Part shown: in pieces, positions 26,073-35,830 of the stretch | How the letters are laid out: every line of letters begins with the position of its first letter | How positions within the stretch are numbered: the first letter of the stretch is position 1 | Assembly (NCBI RefSeq): GCF_029892845.1 | Contig: NZ_JARXVT010000004.1 | Coordinates: forward strand, 1-64,000 | DNA from: Aurantimicrobium minutum | GTDB taxonomy: Bacteria; Actinomycetota; Actinomycetes; Actinomycetales; Microbacteriaceae | DNA: 64,000 nucleotides | Direction: 5' to 3' | The notes under the pieces: model-generated | The model's input: only the letters and a program-made list of their open reading frames with translations | Told to the model about the DNA's origin: nothing | Databases searched by the model: none | Made by a program: the position numbers and the translations under genes

Positions 26073-27452
26073 TTAGATGCCGAGGTCAGCGTCAAATGCG
26101 CCTTCTTCGAGACGTTCCTTCATTGCTCCGAGGAAACGTGCAGCGTCAGCACCATCGATGATGCGGTGGTCATAGGACAGAGCAAGGTAGACCATCGAAC
26201 GAACGGCGATAACTTCCTGTCCTTCAGCTTCAATCACGACGGGACGCTTGGTGACAACACCGGTACCGAGGATGGCGAGCTGGGGGAGGAAAACAACAGG
26301 GGTGTCGAAGAGCGCTCCACGAGAACCAGTGTTGGTCAAAGTGAAGGTTCCACCAGCAAGCTCGTCTGGCTGCAGCTTGTTGTCGCGGGTGCGAGCAGCT
26401 ACGTCAGCGATAGCGATGGAGTACTGAGCAATGTTCAGCTCTCCTGCGTTCTTGACAACTGGGGTGAGCAGACCGCGCTCGGTGTCAACTGCAATCGACA
26501 CGTTTTCGTAGCCGGGGTAAACAATGTTGTCACCGTCAACAGTTGCATTGATGATGGGGAATGCCTTGAGTGCCTCAGTTGCTGCAAGAGCAAAGAATGG
26601 CATGAAGCTGAGTTTTCCACCAGTTGCGGCAACGAACTGTCCCTGAACACGCTTGCGCAGTTCAGCGATGCGAGTGACGTCTACTTCTACAACGCTGGTG
26701 AGCTGAGCAGTGCTCTGCATCGAGATAACAGCACGCTCGGCAACAACCTTGCGCAGGCGCGTCATCGGAACAGTAGTTCCACGCAGAGGAGAAACGGTCA
26801 GTGGGGTGCGGGCCTTTGCAGGAGCTGCAGAAGAGCCTCCACGAGCTGAGAGAACGTCTTCCTTGCGGATGCGTCCACCGATACCAGTACCGACAACAGC
26901 GTTGAGATCTACACCGTTCTCGTTAGCAAACTTGCGAACGATAGGAGTGACGTAACCTGCACCACCTGAGTGAGCAGGAGCCGCAGCTGGTGCTGCAGGA
27001 GCTGCTACAGGCTGAGGTGCAACGACGGGAGGTGCTACGACTGGAGGAGCAACAACAGGTGCTGCAACCACGGGAGGTGCCACCACTGGGGCGGCAACAA
27101 CAGGTGCTGCAACCACGGGAGCTGCAACGGGCTCTGGTGCGGCAACTGGTTCGGGAGCAGCAGGTGCTGCTGGAGCTTCGGCTGCAGGTGCTGCAGGAGC
27201 TGCTCCAGCGCCGGAACCATCACCAATGTGTGCAAGGACGGTGCCGACGGCAACGGTCTCATCCTCTTGGACCAGAATTGCTTCCACAATGCCCGAGATG
27301 GGCGAAGGGATCTCGGTGTCAACCTTGTCAGTTGATACTTCGAGTAAAGGCTCATCTACCTCTACGCGGTCACCGACGTTCTTGAGCCACCGGGTAACGG
27401 TGCCTTCGGTGACGCTTTCACCCAATGCGGGGAGGCTGACTGACTCGCTCAT
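26073..27452 (-). CDS. sucB: 2-oxo acid dehydrogenase E2 (dihydrolipoyl acyltransferase)
   Basis: E2 transfers acyl groups from E1 to CoA through a swinging lipoyl arm. The 459-residue protein has one lipoyl domain (1-80, lipoyl Lys43 in STDKVDTE), an Ala-Pro-Val-rich linker (about 81-162) of repeated A/P-P-V-V units, an E1/E3-binding domain (about 164-202, VRKFANENGVDL) and the catalytic domain (about 220-459) ending with SYDHRIIDGADAARF. Databases call this form SucB or DlaT; in actinobacteria it serves pyruvate dehydrogenase and perhaps 2-oxoglutarate dehydrogenase. A ribosome site AGGAG precedes the ATG. lpdA lies just upstream. Confidence 0.95.
   Translation of the reverse strand: MSESVSLPALGESVTEGTVTRWLKNVGDRVEVDEPLLEVSTDKVDTEIPSPISGIVEAILVQEDETVAVGTVLAHIGDGSGAGAAPAAPAAEAPAAPAAPEPVAAPEPVAAPVVAAPVVAAPVVAPPVVAAPVVAPPVVAPPVVAPQPVAAPAAPAAAPAHSGGAGYVTPIVRKFANENGVDLNAVVGTGIGGRIRKEDVLSARGGSSAAPAKARTPLTVSPLRGTTVPMTRLRKVVAERAVISMQSTAQLTSVVEVDVTRIAELRKRVQGQFVAATGGKLSFMPFFALAATEALKAFPIINATVDGDNIVYPGYENVSIAVDTERGLLTPVVKNAGELNIAQYSIAIADVAARTRDNKLQPDELAGGTFTLTNTGSRGALFDTPVVFLPQLAILGTGVVTKRPVVIEAEGQEVIAVRSMVYLALSYDHRIIDGADAARFLGAMKERLEEGAFDADLGI
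26967..27212 (-). repeat. Ala-Pro-Val repeat linker of E2
   Basis: The segment codes residues 81-162 of E2, built of degenerate 5-residue units such as APVVA and PPVVA, with matching 15-base DNA repetition. Linkers of this sort are flexible swinging hinges in E2 proteins; copy number could vary between strains. Confidence 0.8.
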
Positions 27453-27510
27453 GGACTAAATCTCCTTGTTAGCTGCTGCGTTGTTTAGCTTACTAATGCT
27501 TGACCGGTCT

Positions 27511-28884
27511 CTACAGCGTGTGTAGAGGCTTGCCAGCGAGGTACAGGAATGCTTCACCCAGGGACTCGTTCTGAGTTGGGTGGGCGTGAAGCAATGGTGC
27601 GATGTCCTCTGGGTGTGCTTCCCAGTTGACGACGAGCTGAGCTTCACCGATGAGCTCACCCACGCGAGCACCAATCATGTGAACACCAACGACGGGGCCG
27701 TCGATAACGCGAACAACCTTGACGGAACCAGCGGTTCCGAGGATTTCGCTCTTACCGTTACCAGCGAGGTTGTAATCGTAGGCAGCAATCTTGTCTGCGC
27801 CATACTGCTCTGCAGCCTTTGCTTCGGTGAGGCCAACAGATGCGATTTCAGGCTCGCAGTATGTGACCTTGGGGATGTTGGTGTCGCTGATCACAACTGG
27901 GTTGAGGCCGGCAATTTCTTCGGCAACGAAGATGCCCTGCTGGTAACCGCGGTGAGCAAGCTGAAGGCCAGGAACGATGTCACCAACTGCATATACGCCA
28001 GGAATGTTGGTAGCAAGACGTTCGTTGGTGATGACGTAACCACGATCCATGGTGATGCCGACCTCTTCGAAGCCACACCCTGCAGTTGCAGCGCCACGTC
28101 CGACAGCAACGAGCATGAGGTCTGCTTCGACGGTCTCGCCGCTTTCGAGAGTGATGACAACACCAGAATCGCTCTGGGTCACGCCCTGGAAGCGAACACC
28201 AAGCTTGTAGTCAATTCCACGCTTGCGGTAAGCACGCTCAAGAGCCTTGGAGATGCTTTCTTCTTCGTTAGGAACGAGGTGGGGAAGACCCTCAATGATG
28301 ACAACTTCAGCACCGAAGCTCTTCCAGACTGAAGCGAACTCCACACCGATAACGCCGCCACCAAGAATGGCGACCTTGTTGGGAACGTAGTTCATCTGAA
28401 GTGCGTGCTCGCTGGTGATGACACGGCCGCCGATTTCGAGACCGGGAAGTGAGCGAGAGTAAGAACCAGTAGCAAGAACAACGTTCTTGCCCACGATGGT
28501 GTCCGCGCCCACAGCAATAGTGTTGGGCGAAACGAGACGGCCTTCGCCTTCGATGACGGTGACGCCACGTGCCTTGATGAGGCCGCCGAGACCCTTGAAC
28601 TTCTTGGCGATAATGTCTTCGCGGAATGCGTTGACACGATCCATGTCCACGCCGTTGAAAGTGGCGTTAATGCCGCATTCGTGAGCTTCACGAGCGTTGT
28701 CAGCAACCTCGGCTGCGTGCAACATCGCCTTGGTGGGGATACAACCCACGTGGAGGCAGGTGCCACCAAGCTTGTTCTTTTCGATGAGTGCGACGTTCAT
28801 GCCAAGTTCGCTTGCGCGGATGGCAGCAGAGTAGCCACCACTTCCGCCGCCAAGTACGACGAGGTCAAAGTTGAGTTCAGCCAC
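27511..28884 (-). CDS. lpdA: Dihydrolipoyl dehydrogenase (E3)
   Basis: E3 reoxidises the lipoyl arm with NAD+. The 457-residue flavoprotein has the FAD motif LGGGSGGYSAAIRA, the redox disulfide Cys43-Cys48 in GGTCLHVGCIP, an NAD-binding GGGVIGVEFAS (about residues 177-187), the second FAD motif VYAVGDIV and the C-terminal HAHPTQNE (about 437) with the active-site His-Glu pair. The GTG start has an AAAAGGAG ribosome site. It precedes the E2 gene by 58 bases. Confidence 0.97.
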   Translation of the reverse strand: MAELNFDLVVLGGGSGGYSAAIRASELGMNVALIEKNKLGGTCLHVGCIPTKAMLHAAEVADNAREAHECGINATFNGVDMDRVNAFREDIIAKKFKGLGGLIKARGVTVIEGEGRLVSPNTIAVGADTIVGKNVVLATGSYSRSLPGLEIGGRVITSEHALQMNYVPNKVAILGGGVIGVEFASVWKSFGAEVVIIEGLPHLVPNEEESISKALERAYRKRGIDYKLGVRFQGVTQSDSGVVITLESGETVEADLMLVAVGRGAATAGCGFEEVGITMDRGYVITNERLATNIPGVYAVGDIVPGLQLAHRGYQQGIFVAEEIAGLNPVVISDTNIPKVTYCEPEIASVGLTEAKAAEQYGADKIAAYDYNLAGNGKSEILGTAGSVKVVRVIDGPVVGVHMIGARVGELIGEAQLVVNWEAHPEDIAPLLHAHPTQNESLGEAFLYLAGKPLHTL

Positions 28885-28908
28885 GTTTCTGCTCCTTTTG
28901 AGAGGGTG

Positions 28909-28929
28909 TTTGCGCCAGTTAGACGCAAA
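28909..28929. promoter_or_regulatory. Inverted repeat upstream of lpdA
   Basis: TTTGCG (28909-28914) and CGCAAA (28924-28929) form a 6-base inverted repeat with a 9-base spacer, 25 bases before the lpdA GTG. It may be an operator for the lpdA-E2 pair. Confidence 0.35.
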
Positions 28930-28970
28930 AATCTGCGTTACTTTCGGTGAAGTTAACCTTTATGAGACTA

Positions 28971-30446
28971 CTACGCCGTGGCGTATGACTCTGCGAGGTT
29001 GATCAGTGTTCTCACTGCTACGCCGGTAGGGCCTGCGCTGGTAAAGCCATAAGCCCCTCCAGCGTTGTTCGCCGTGTTGGCGATATCCAAGTGAACCCAG
29101 GGAATCTGGGGAGCATCTGGCTTATCGGAGGTCTTTCCTACGAAATCTTTGAGGAAAGTAGCTCCCACAAGCATTCCACCAGCTGTGTTGCCAGGCTTGA
29201 CGTTCGCAATATCTGCGACATCTGAGTTCAGATATGCACGCAATTCCTCGGGCAACGGCATGTGCCAGAAGTTTTCTCCGGTTGAATTTCCGAGTTCCAC
29301 GAGGTGGGAAATAGTTTCGGCGTCACCCATCACTCCTGTGTAGCGAGTGCCCAGAGCGGTTGTTGCAGCGCCGGTGAGAGTAGCGATGTCAAAGATGACA
29401 TCGGGGTATTCCTTACTTGCGGCAACTAGGCCATCGGCGAGAACCAAACGACCCTCGGCATCAGTGTTGAGCACTTCTACTGTTTTTCCACCGTGAATGG
29501 TGAGGACGTCATTTGGACGGGTAGCTGTGCTGGACGGCATATTTTCTGCAAGACATAGCCATGCAGTGATGTTGACATTGAGTTTGAGCTTGGCGGCAGC
29601 AGTGATGATGGCCAGGGTTGATGCCGCACCAGTCATGTCATATTTCATGCCGATCATGCCTGCACCGGACTTGAGAGAAAGCCCACCGGTGTCGAAGGTG
29701 ATGCCCTTGCCGACGATGGCTATGTGTTTCTTTGCCTTGCGGGGGGAATACACAAGCTTGACGAGTCGAGGAGGGCGCGATGAACCTTGTCCGACTCCCA
29801 CGATTCCGCCAAAACCGTCCTTGATGAGAGCCTTTTCGTCCCAGACGGTCGACTTGATTGGTAATCCCTTGATGGCGGCAAGTGTGTGGTCAACAAAGGT
29901 CGCTGGGTAAAGATCGTTAGGGGGAGTGTTCACTAGGTTCTTGACCAGGGTGAGTGCCGCTGCACTGACAGCTGGTTTTGAAAGGTCTACTGTCAGTTTC
30001 TTATCGGCAACAATTTCAATCGATGTCACCGCAGACTTTTTCTCCGGTGTCGATTTGTATTCGGTGTATGAATAAGAGCCAATTGCTGCGCCTTCAGCGA
30101 GCGCTTCGAGAGAAGCTGCTTCGACAGCACCAAAATCGAAGGCGACAGTTTCATTTCCCGCCAACTTCCTCACGGCAACCGCTGCTGCGTAACGGAAGCT
30201 GTTTGGGGTTAGAGGGCCAGAACCAAGTCCAACAATGGCAAGAACGGTGGCGGGGTGTGCTGGATCTATAGCCGTGGTGAAAGAATCTTGTGCCCCGGTG
30301 ACGTCCAATGACGCTGCGAGTTTTTGCAGTTTGGTTGTGTCCCGAGAAGCAACAAGGCGAACCCCCTTCTTCTCTGCCACAGCACCGATCACAATCAGTG
30401 CGTGTGACGAAGGACGGGAGACCATAGATAGCGAAGGAATACTCAC
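28971..30446 (-). CDS. pepA: Leucyl aminopeptidase (M17)
   Basis: This cytosolic hexameric zinc or manganese peptidase frees N-terminal residues from peptides. The 491-residue length is normal. The metal-binding GKGITFDTGGLSLK (about residues 247-260) and the signature NTDAEGRLVLADG (about 328-340) are present. The GTG start at 30446 is preceded by TAGGGT six bases upstream, so it is probably leaderless. It is divergent from the PAC2 gene. Confidence 0.96.
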   Translation of the reverse strand: MSIPSLSMVSRPSSHALIVIGAVAEKKGVRLVASRDTTKLQKLAASLDVTGAQDSFTTAIDPAHPATVLAIVGLGSGPLTPNSFRYAAAVAVRKLAGNETVAFDFGAVEAASLEALAEGAAIGSYSYTEYKSTPEKKSAVTSIEIVADKKLTVDLSKPAVSAAALTLVKNLVNTPPNDLYPATFVDHTLAAIKGLPIKSTVWDEKALIKDGFGGIVGVGQGSSRPPRLVKLVYSPRKAKKHIAIVGKGITFDTGGLSLKSGAGMIGMKYDMTGAASTLAIITAAAKLKLNVNITAWLCLAENMPSSTATRPNDVLTIHGGKTVEVLNTDAEGRLVLADGLVAASKEYPDVIFDIATLTGAATTALGTRYTGVMGDAETISHLVELGNSTGENFWHMPLPEELRAYLNSDVADIANVKPGNTAGGMLVGATFLKDFVGKTSDKPDAPQIPWVHLDIANTANNAGGAYGFTSAGPTGVAVRTLINLAESYATA

Positions 30447-30452
30447 GACTTC

Positions 30453-30458
30453 ACCCTA
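30453..30458 (-). promoter_or_regulatory. Leaderless -10 box of pepA
   Basis: TAGGGT, six bases (GAAGTC), then the GTG of pepA at 30446. Confidence 0.55.
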
Positions 30459-30516
30459 GGTTCCTGCGCACTATGCAGGCTTCTCCCACGCGTACAACGC
30501 AACAGAATTACGAACG

Positions 30517-30522
30517 TAGACT
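30517..30522 (+). promoter_or_regulatory. Leaderless -10 box of the PAC2 gene
   Basis: TAGACT, six bases (GAAGCT), then the ATG at 30529. Confidence 0.55.
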
Positions 30523-30528
30523 GAAGCT

Positions 30529-31455
30529 ATGCCTGAACGCGAGAGCTTGCTCCACTTCGTGATGGACCCTGTTGAAGTTCCGCGAGGATTGCCGCTGGTC
30601 GCCGGTTTGACCGGGTTCGCAGACTCAGGTTCAGCGGTCACTGGATTCACCGACTACATCGTGGACACGATGGATTCGCAGATCATTGCCATCTTTGATG
30701 CAGACTCTCTGCTGGATTACCGTGCTCGTCGCCCCATCATCTATTTCGATCAGGATCACTTAACTGGTTTCGAACCTCCGATGTTGGCTTTCCATCTGGT
30801 CCGTGACGAAATGTCACGTCCTTTCATCTTGTTGACAGGGTATGAACCAGATTTCAAGTGGGAAGCGTTCAGTCGAGAAGTTCTTAACTTCGTTGAACGA
30901 TTCGATATCGCCACAACAACTTGGGTTCATTCCATTCCAATGCCAGTGCCTCACACGCGTCCTATCGGCACCACGGTCAGTGGTAATCGCTCAGACCTCA
31001 TCGAACAGTTCTCGGTCTGGCGTCCTCACACCCAGGTTCCAGCCAATGCCATGCACTTGGTCGAATATCGTCTTCAAGAAATCGAACACGAAATTGCGGG
31101 CTTTGTTCTCCTCGTTCCTCATTACTTGGCAGATACTGAATTCCCTCAGGCATCTCTGGTTGCGCTGGAAAGCATCAGCTCCGCAACTGGTCTCATCTTC
31201 CCAACGGATCGTTTGAGAGAAGAGGGCCGTGAATTCGTCGCCAAGATCGACGAACAGGTCGAGACCAATGAAGAGTTGAACAAGCTCGTCCACACCCTTG
31301 AACAGCGATACGACTCGTATATGAAAGACAACGCTCTTCGTTCGCCTCTGACTGACCTTGAAGGTGAACTTCCGACAGCAGATGAAATCGCTGCAGAACT
31401 TGAAGAATTTCTTGCGTACCGTCGTGGTACGGAAGAGTCTGGCGACATGCGATAA
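30529..31455 (+). CDS. PAC2 family protein
   Basis: The 308-residue protein has the fold signs of the PAC2 (proteasome assembly chaperone 2) family: [21 protein letters not shown] near residue 20, [14 protein letters not shown] (about 64-77), [11 protein letters not shown] and VPHTRP. Members are conserved in actinobacteria, including ones with no proteasome, and no proteasome gene is seen in this window, so the chaperone name should not be taken as its function. A coiled-coil stretch lies near the C-terminus (about 240-300). It precedes sigA. Confidence 0.88.
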   Translation: MPERESLLHFVMDPVEVPRGLPLVAGLTGFADSGSAVTGFTDYIVDTMDSQIIAIFDADSLLDYRARRPIIYFDQDHLTGFEPPMLAFHLVRDEMSRPFILLTGYEPDFKWEAFSREVLNFVERFDIATTTWVHSIPMPVPHTRPIGTTVSGNRSDLIEQFSVWRPHTQVPANAMHLVEYRLQEIEHEIAGFVLLVPHYLADTEFPQASLVALESISSATGLIFPTDRLREEGREFVAKIDEQVETNEELNKLVHTLEQRYDSYMKDNALRSPLTDLEGELPTADEIAAELEEFLAYRRGTEESGDMR

Positions 31456-31535
31456 TAGAAACCGGACCCAGTCTGTTCCCTTCCCGGGACTTGACAAGGG
31501 TCCTAGTTATGCCCCCGAACAGGAGAAATCTGCTC

Positions 31536-33269
31536 ATGGCAACAGAGAAGGCACCATCTAAGCCCAAAGGTCGCATTGCGTCGTTCTTTGGTGGAAAATC
31601 TAAGCCCTCTGCCGCCGAGCCTGCTCCGGAAAGTACTCCCTCTGTGAAGGCTCCTGCCGCCAAGACTCCTGCCCCAAAGACAACCAAGACGACTGAAAAG
31701 CCAGCGGCGAAAGCCCCAGCAAAAGCAGTTGCTAAGACTCCAGCCAAGGCAGAAAAGCCTGTTGTAAAGGCTCCTGCAAAGACAACGGCGGCGAAGGCTC
31801 CTGCTAAGGCCCCTGCCAAGGCAACTGCGCCCAAGGCCGCTCCCAAAGCTGCTGCGAAAGCCGAGCCAAAAGTTGCAACCAAAGCACCTGCTAAGGCACC
31901 TGCTAAGGCTGAAGCAAAGCCAGCTGTCAAAGCTCCTGTGAAAACAGTAGCGAAGGCACCTGCAAAGACAGCTGCCAAGGCTCCTGTAAAAGCTGTTGAA
32001 GCTGAAAAGCCAGCAGCTAAAGCGAAGAAGCCCACTAAAGCTGAGCTTGAGAAAATGGCTAACGCTCTTCTTACCGAAGAAGCAGCCCCAGCTGAGATCG
32101 CATCCAAGCGTGGCCGTGGTCGCGCGAAGGCAGTAGATCCTGATGCTGACGACGAAGAAGTCGATGTTGAAGAGCTCGTTGCTGATGTCGTTATTGAAGC
32201 CGTAGTCGTTGAGGTGTCAGATGAGGACGCACTCGACGAAGACGAAGACAAGCCTGCTCGTCCCGCTGTGACGGAAGAACCTCTTCCTACTGGCGCGATT
32301 GTTCTCTCCATGGCTGATGAAGATGATGACGTTCCTGTCTACTCAACTGCCATCACCGGTGCTACAGCAGACCCCGTCAAGGACTACCTCAAGCAGATCG
32401 GTAAAGTTCCACTTCTCAACGCTGTTGAAGAAGTTGAGCTCGCATTGCGCATCGAGGCTGGTCTTTTCGCTGAAGACAAGCTTGCAACCAAGAAGAGCAT
32501 TCCTAAGCAGCTCGAACGTGAACTTCGTTGGGTAGCTCGCGATGGTCAGCGCGCAAAGAGCCACCTACTGGGTGCCAACCTTCGTCTGGTTGTGTCACTT
32601 GCGAAGCGCTATACCGGTCGTGGCATGCAGTTCCTGGATCTCATTCAGGAAGGTAACCTCGGCCTGATTCGTGCAGTTGAGAAATTCGACTACACCAAGG
32701 GCTTTAAGTTCTCGACATACGCAACGTGGTGGATCCGTCAGGCCATTACCCGCGCCATGGCTGACCAGGCTCGTACCATCCGTATTCCTGTTCACATGGT
32801 TGAAGTCATTAACAAGCTTGCACGTGTTCAGCGTCAGATGCTTCAAGACCTTGGTCGCGAACCAACTCCTGAAGAGCTCTCTCGTGAACTAGACATGACT
32901 CCTGAAAAGGTTGTCGAAGTTCAGAAGTATGGCCGTGAGCCGATCTCTCTCCACACACCCTTGGGTGAAGATGGCGACAGCGAATTTGGTGACCTCATCG
33001 AGGACACTGAGGCAGTTGTTCCTGCAGATGCAGTTGGTTTCACCATGTTGCAGAAGCAGTTGGAGTCTTTGTTGGATTCACTATCCGAGCGTGAAGCTGG
33101 CGTAATCCGCATGCGCTTTGGCTTGGGCGATGGAATCCCCAAGACACTCGATCAGATTGGTGACACGTTCGGTGTCACTCGTGAGCGTATTCGTCAGATT
33201 GAGTCGAAGACGATGGCGAAACTTCGACACCCTTCGCGTTCTCAGTCACTACGTGACTACCTCGAGTAA
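31536..33269 (+). CDS. sigA: Primary RNA polymerase sigma factor
   Basis: This is the housekeeping sigma-70 of the HrdB/SigA type. From ATG 31536, with an AGGAG ribosome site, it has 577 residues. Residues about 20-170 are a low-complexity Lys-Ala-Pro region (repeated KAPAK), then an acidic stretch (about 190-250). Region 1.2 starts at [16 protein letters not shown], region 2 holds [20 protein letters not shown] and [14 protein letters not shown], and region 4 ends with [20 protein letters not shown]. An earlier TTG start at 31491 has no ribosome site. Confidence 0.97.
   Translation: MATEKAPSKPKGRIASFFGGKSKPSAAEPAPESTPSVKAPAAKTPAPKTTKTTEKPAAKAPAKAVAKTPAKAEKPVVKAPAKTTAAKAPAKAPAKATAPKAAPKAAAKAEPKVATKAPAKAPAKAEAKPAVKAPVKTVAKAPAKTAAKAPVKAVEAEKPAAKAKKPTKAELEKMANALLTEEAAPAEIASKRGRGRAKAVDPDADDEEVDVEELVADVVIEAVVVEVSDEDALDEDEDKPARPAVTEEPLPTGAIVLSMADEDDDVPVYSTAITGATADPVKDYLKQIGKVPLLNAVEEVELALRIEAGLFAEDKLATKKSIPKQLERELRWVARDGQRAKSHLLGANLRLVVSLAKRYTGRGMQFLDLIQEGNLGLIRAVEKFDYTKGFKFSTYATWWIRQAITRAMADQARTIRIPVHMVEVINKLARVQRQMLQDLGREPTPEELSRELDMTPEKVVEVQKYGREPISLHTPLGEDGDSEFGDLIEDTEAVVPADAVGFTMLQKQLESLLDSLSEREAGVIRMRFGLGDGIPKTLDQIGDTFGVTRERIRQIESKTMAKLRHPSRSQSLRDYLE
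31608..32061 (+). repeat. Lys-Ala-Pro repeat region of SigA
   Basis: The DNA codes many degenerate copies of KAPAK/KTPAK units in the N-terminal extension. The composition resembles histone H1 tails. Such extensions are common in actinobacterial sigma-A, but their length varies and they are prone to slippage. Confidence 0.75.
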
Positions 33270-33283
33270 ATCGAGAGACATGA

Positions 33284-33317
33284 AAGAAGCCCCGACGCAT
33301 TCGCGCCGGGGCTTCTT
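33284..33317. terminator. Terminator between sigA and DUF7455 gene
   Basis: AAGAAGCCCCG and CGGGGCTTCTT form an 11-base perfect stem with a 12-base loop between two convergent genes. Confidence 0.85.
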
Positions 33318-33331
33318 CGTTAAGTCAGGTG

Positions 33332-33568
33332 TTAGATCGAGCGATCGTTAGCTGCGTGCAGCTTTGCCGTCTCATCATGCCATTCAGCTCCCAGGCCAGT
33401 GAGCTTTTCACGGTGCTTGGAGGCGTGGTGTGCACAGAAGAGAAGGACACCGCCTGCGGGCATGGTGGCACGAACATATGCCTGAGCACCGCAGCTGTCG
33501 CAGCGGTCAAGGCTGGTGAGCTCGGAGGCTACGTCGGTTGATGCTGTTTCAGTCATTGCTGTTGTCAT
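33332..33568 (-). CDS. Small zinc-finger-like protein (DUF7455)
   Basis: The 78-residue protein has a C-x2-C (RCDSCGAQAYV) followed by LLFCAHHASKH, giving a Cys2-Cys/His zinc-binding set. It matches the short actinobacterial family found between sigA and the second gyrB-like gene. Its role is unknown; a rubredoxin- or zinc-ribbon-like RNA or protein contact is possible. ATG 33568 is preceded by GAGGAG, which excludes the longer frame to 33604. Confidence 0.85.
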   Translation of the reverse strand: MTTAMTETASTDVASELTSLDRCDSCGAQAYVRATMPAGGVLLFCAHHASKHREKLTGLGAEWHDETAKLHAANDRSI

Positions 33569-33746
33569 CTCTCGCTCCTCTTCGTAATGAAGTCCTAAGC
33601 ACATATAACCATGAAGAGCTGGTAAATGATGCCGGTTTAGCGGGCATTTCGCTGACCGCGTATCAGTATCCTGACGCGTGCCTCCGTGGAATCAGGGGTT
33701 CGACAAACTACTGTCAAAGAGCGCCACGAAGTAGTTGAGGAGTCGC

Positions 33747-35828
33747 GTGAGTTCTTCAGAGTATTCCGCTCGCCATCTTTCCGTTTTGGAAGGACTGGAA
33801 GCTGTCCGTAAGCGTCCCGGTATGTATATCGGTACGACCGACTCTCGTGGTCTCATGCACTGTCTCTGGGAAATCATTGACAACTCTGTCGATGAGGCGT
33901 TGGGCGGTCACGGCAACTGCATTGAGATTCAACTTCACAAGGACAACAGTGTTGAAGTCCGCGACAAGGCTCGTGGTATTCCTGTCGATGTTGAGCCCAA
34001 GACTGGTCTGACCGGCGTTGAGGTTGTCTTCACCAAGTTGCATGCTGGTGGAAAGTTTGGTTCAGGTTCTTACGCTGCATCAGGTGGACTTCACGGTGTT
34101 GGCGCTTCGGTAGTGAATGCACTTTCTGAACGTCTCGATGTCGAAGTTGACCGTGACGGCAACATCTGGGCGATGTCTTTCCGCCGCGGAGAGCCAGGCA
34201 TCTTCGATGATAGTAAGGGAATAGCTCCCAACAACCCCTTCACTCCCTTTGAAGACGGCAGCTCTTTGAGCGTCAAGGGCAAAGTTGCCAAGGGTGTCAC
34301 GGGTACTCGCGTCCGCTACTGGGCAGATCAGCAAATCTTCACTCCTGGTGCTTCTTTCCAGACCGAAGACCTCAACGATCGTGCTCGTCAGACTGCTTTC
34401 CTCGTTCCAGGTTTAGAGATGAAGATTTCAGATGAACGAGGATCTGAAGTTCTTGAGTCGAGCTTTAAGTTCAGTGGAGGTATCAGTGAATTTGCTGAAT
34501 ATCTCGCTCCTGATTCTGCTGTGACTGATATCTGGCGTTTGACGGGTGAAGGTCACTTCACAGAAACGGTGCCTGTACTTGGTTCAGATGGGAACATGGC
34601 TCTTTCTGAAGTTGAACGAAGCTGTGGTGTTGATATTGCGCTGCGGTGGGGAACTGGTTACGAAACGGAAATGCAAAGTTTCGTCAACATCATTTCCACC
34701 CCAAAGGGTGGAACTCACCAGCAAGGTTTTGAACAGGCACTCCTCAAAGTCATCCGAGCTCAGGTCGAAGCAAACTCTCGCAAGCTCAAAGCTGGCAATG
34801 ACAAAGTCGAGAAAGACGATGTTCTAGCCGGTCTCACAGCAGTCGTGACTGTTCGAGTTCCAGAACCACAGTTTGAAGGCCAAACGAAGGAAGTTCTCGG
34901 AACTCCAGCGGTGAAGGCGATTGTTGCCTCAGTCGTTCAGAAGCAGCTTGCAGCACGCCTCACCTCAACCAAACGTGATGACAAGACGCAGTCCTCTCTG
35001 TTGTTAGAGAAAATTGTTTCTGAGATGAAGAGCCGTATTTCGGCCCGCACCCACAAAGAAACTCAGCGACGTAAGAATGCACTCGAAACGTCAAGCCTTC
35101 CTGCCAAGCTCGTAGATTGCCGCAGCAACGACGTTGAACAGTCTGAATTGTTCATTGTGGAGGGTGACTCAGCACTGGGCACGGCAAAGCTTGCTCGAAA
35201 CAGTGAATACCAAGCTCTTCTTCCTATTCGAGGCAAGATACTTAATGTTCAAAAAGCTTCTGTTTCAGACATGCTCAACAACACGGAATGTGCATCAATC
35301 ATCCAGGTGATTGGTGCTGGTTCAGGTCGTAGCTTCGATCTTGACGCCGCACGTTATGGCAAAGTCATCTTGATGTCTGATGCTGATGTGGATGGTGCAC
35401 ACATTCGCACGCTCCTGTTGACTCTGTTCTTCAGATACATGCGCCCACTCATTGAGGCCGGTCGCGTCTTTGCAGCCGTGCCACCACTGCACCGTGTTGT
35501 CGTTCTCAATCCAGGCACTAAGCCCAATGAAACGATTTACACGTATTCAGAAACTGAGCTGCAGTCTGTTTTGGCTGCATTAGCAAAGTCTGGCAAGCGC
35601 TATCAGGAGCCTATTCAGCGATACAAGGGTCTCGGTGAGATGGATGCTGATCAGCTAGCCACCACCACGATGGATCGCTCAGCTCGTACACTTCGCCGCG
35701 TTCGTGTTGAAGACGCTGCCATGGCAGACACCGTCTTTGAACTTCTTATGGGCAACGACGTGGGACCACGTCGTGACTTCATCATTGAAGGCTCTGCAGG
35801 TATGACGCGCGACAGAATTGACGTTTAG
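33747..35828 (+). CDS. Type IIA topoisomerase subunit B (GyrB/ParE-like)
   Basis: The ATPase subunit of a DNA gyrase or topoisomerase IV. From GTG 33747, with GAGGAG just upstream, it has 693 residues (TTG 33735 is an alternative). The GHKL ATPase motifs are EIIDNSVDEAL, DKARGIPVD and GLHGVGASVVNALS; the TOPRIM domain has IVEGDSALGTAKLARN, PIRGKILNV and DADVDGAHIRTLL. Its partner subunit lies tail to tail at 35831. Because it is not the dnaA-linked copy, it is probably a second enzyme acting on chromosome segregation. Confidence 0.93.
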   Translation: MSSSEYSARHLSVLEGLEAVRKRPGMYIGTTDSRGLMHCLWEIIDNSVDEALGGHGNCIEIQLHKDNSVEVRDKARGIPVDVEPKTGLTGVEVVFTKLHAGGKFGSGSYAASGGLHGVGASVVNALSERLDVEVDRDGNIWAMSFRRGEPGIFDDSKGIAPNNPFTPFEDGSSLSVKGKVAKGVTGTRVRYWADQQIFTPGASFQTEDLNDRARQTAFLVPGLEMKISDERGSEVLESSFKFSGGISEFAEYLAPDSAVTDIWRLTGEGHFTETVPVLGSDGNMALSEVERSCGVDIALRWGTGYETEMQSFVNIISTPKGGTHQQGFEQALLKVIRAQVEANSRKLKAGNDKVEKDDVLAGLTAVVTVRVPEPQFEGQTKEVLGTPAVKAIVASVVQKQLAARLTSTKRDDKTQSSLLLEKIVSEMKSRISARTHKETQRRKNALETSSLPAKLVDCRSNDVEQSELFIVEGDSALGTAKLARNSEYQALLPIRGKILNVQKASVSDMLNNTECASIIQVIGAGSGRSFDLDAARYGKVILMSDADVDGAHIRTLLLTLFFRYMRPLIEAGRVFAAVPPLHRVVVLNPGTKPNETIYTYSETELQSVLAALAKSGKRYQEPIQRYKGLGEMDADQLATTTMDRSARTLRRVRVEDAAMADTVFELLMGNDVGPRRDFIIEGSAGMTRDRIDV

Positions 35829-35830
35829 TT

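Noticed and set aside
26990-27385. Short-period repeats that might suggest a CRISPR or satellite
   Set aside because: The repeats are in frame and code the Ala-Pro-Val hinge of E2; there are no spacers.
31491-31510. TTGACA before sigA as a -35 element
   Set aside because: No -10 hexamer lies at 16-19 bases; the only TA-rich stretch is seven bases away.
31193-32311. 372-residue Ala/Ser-rich open frame opposite the sigA repeat region
   Set aside because: The frame mirrors the Lys-Ala-Pro repeats of SigA on the other strand and has no independent support.
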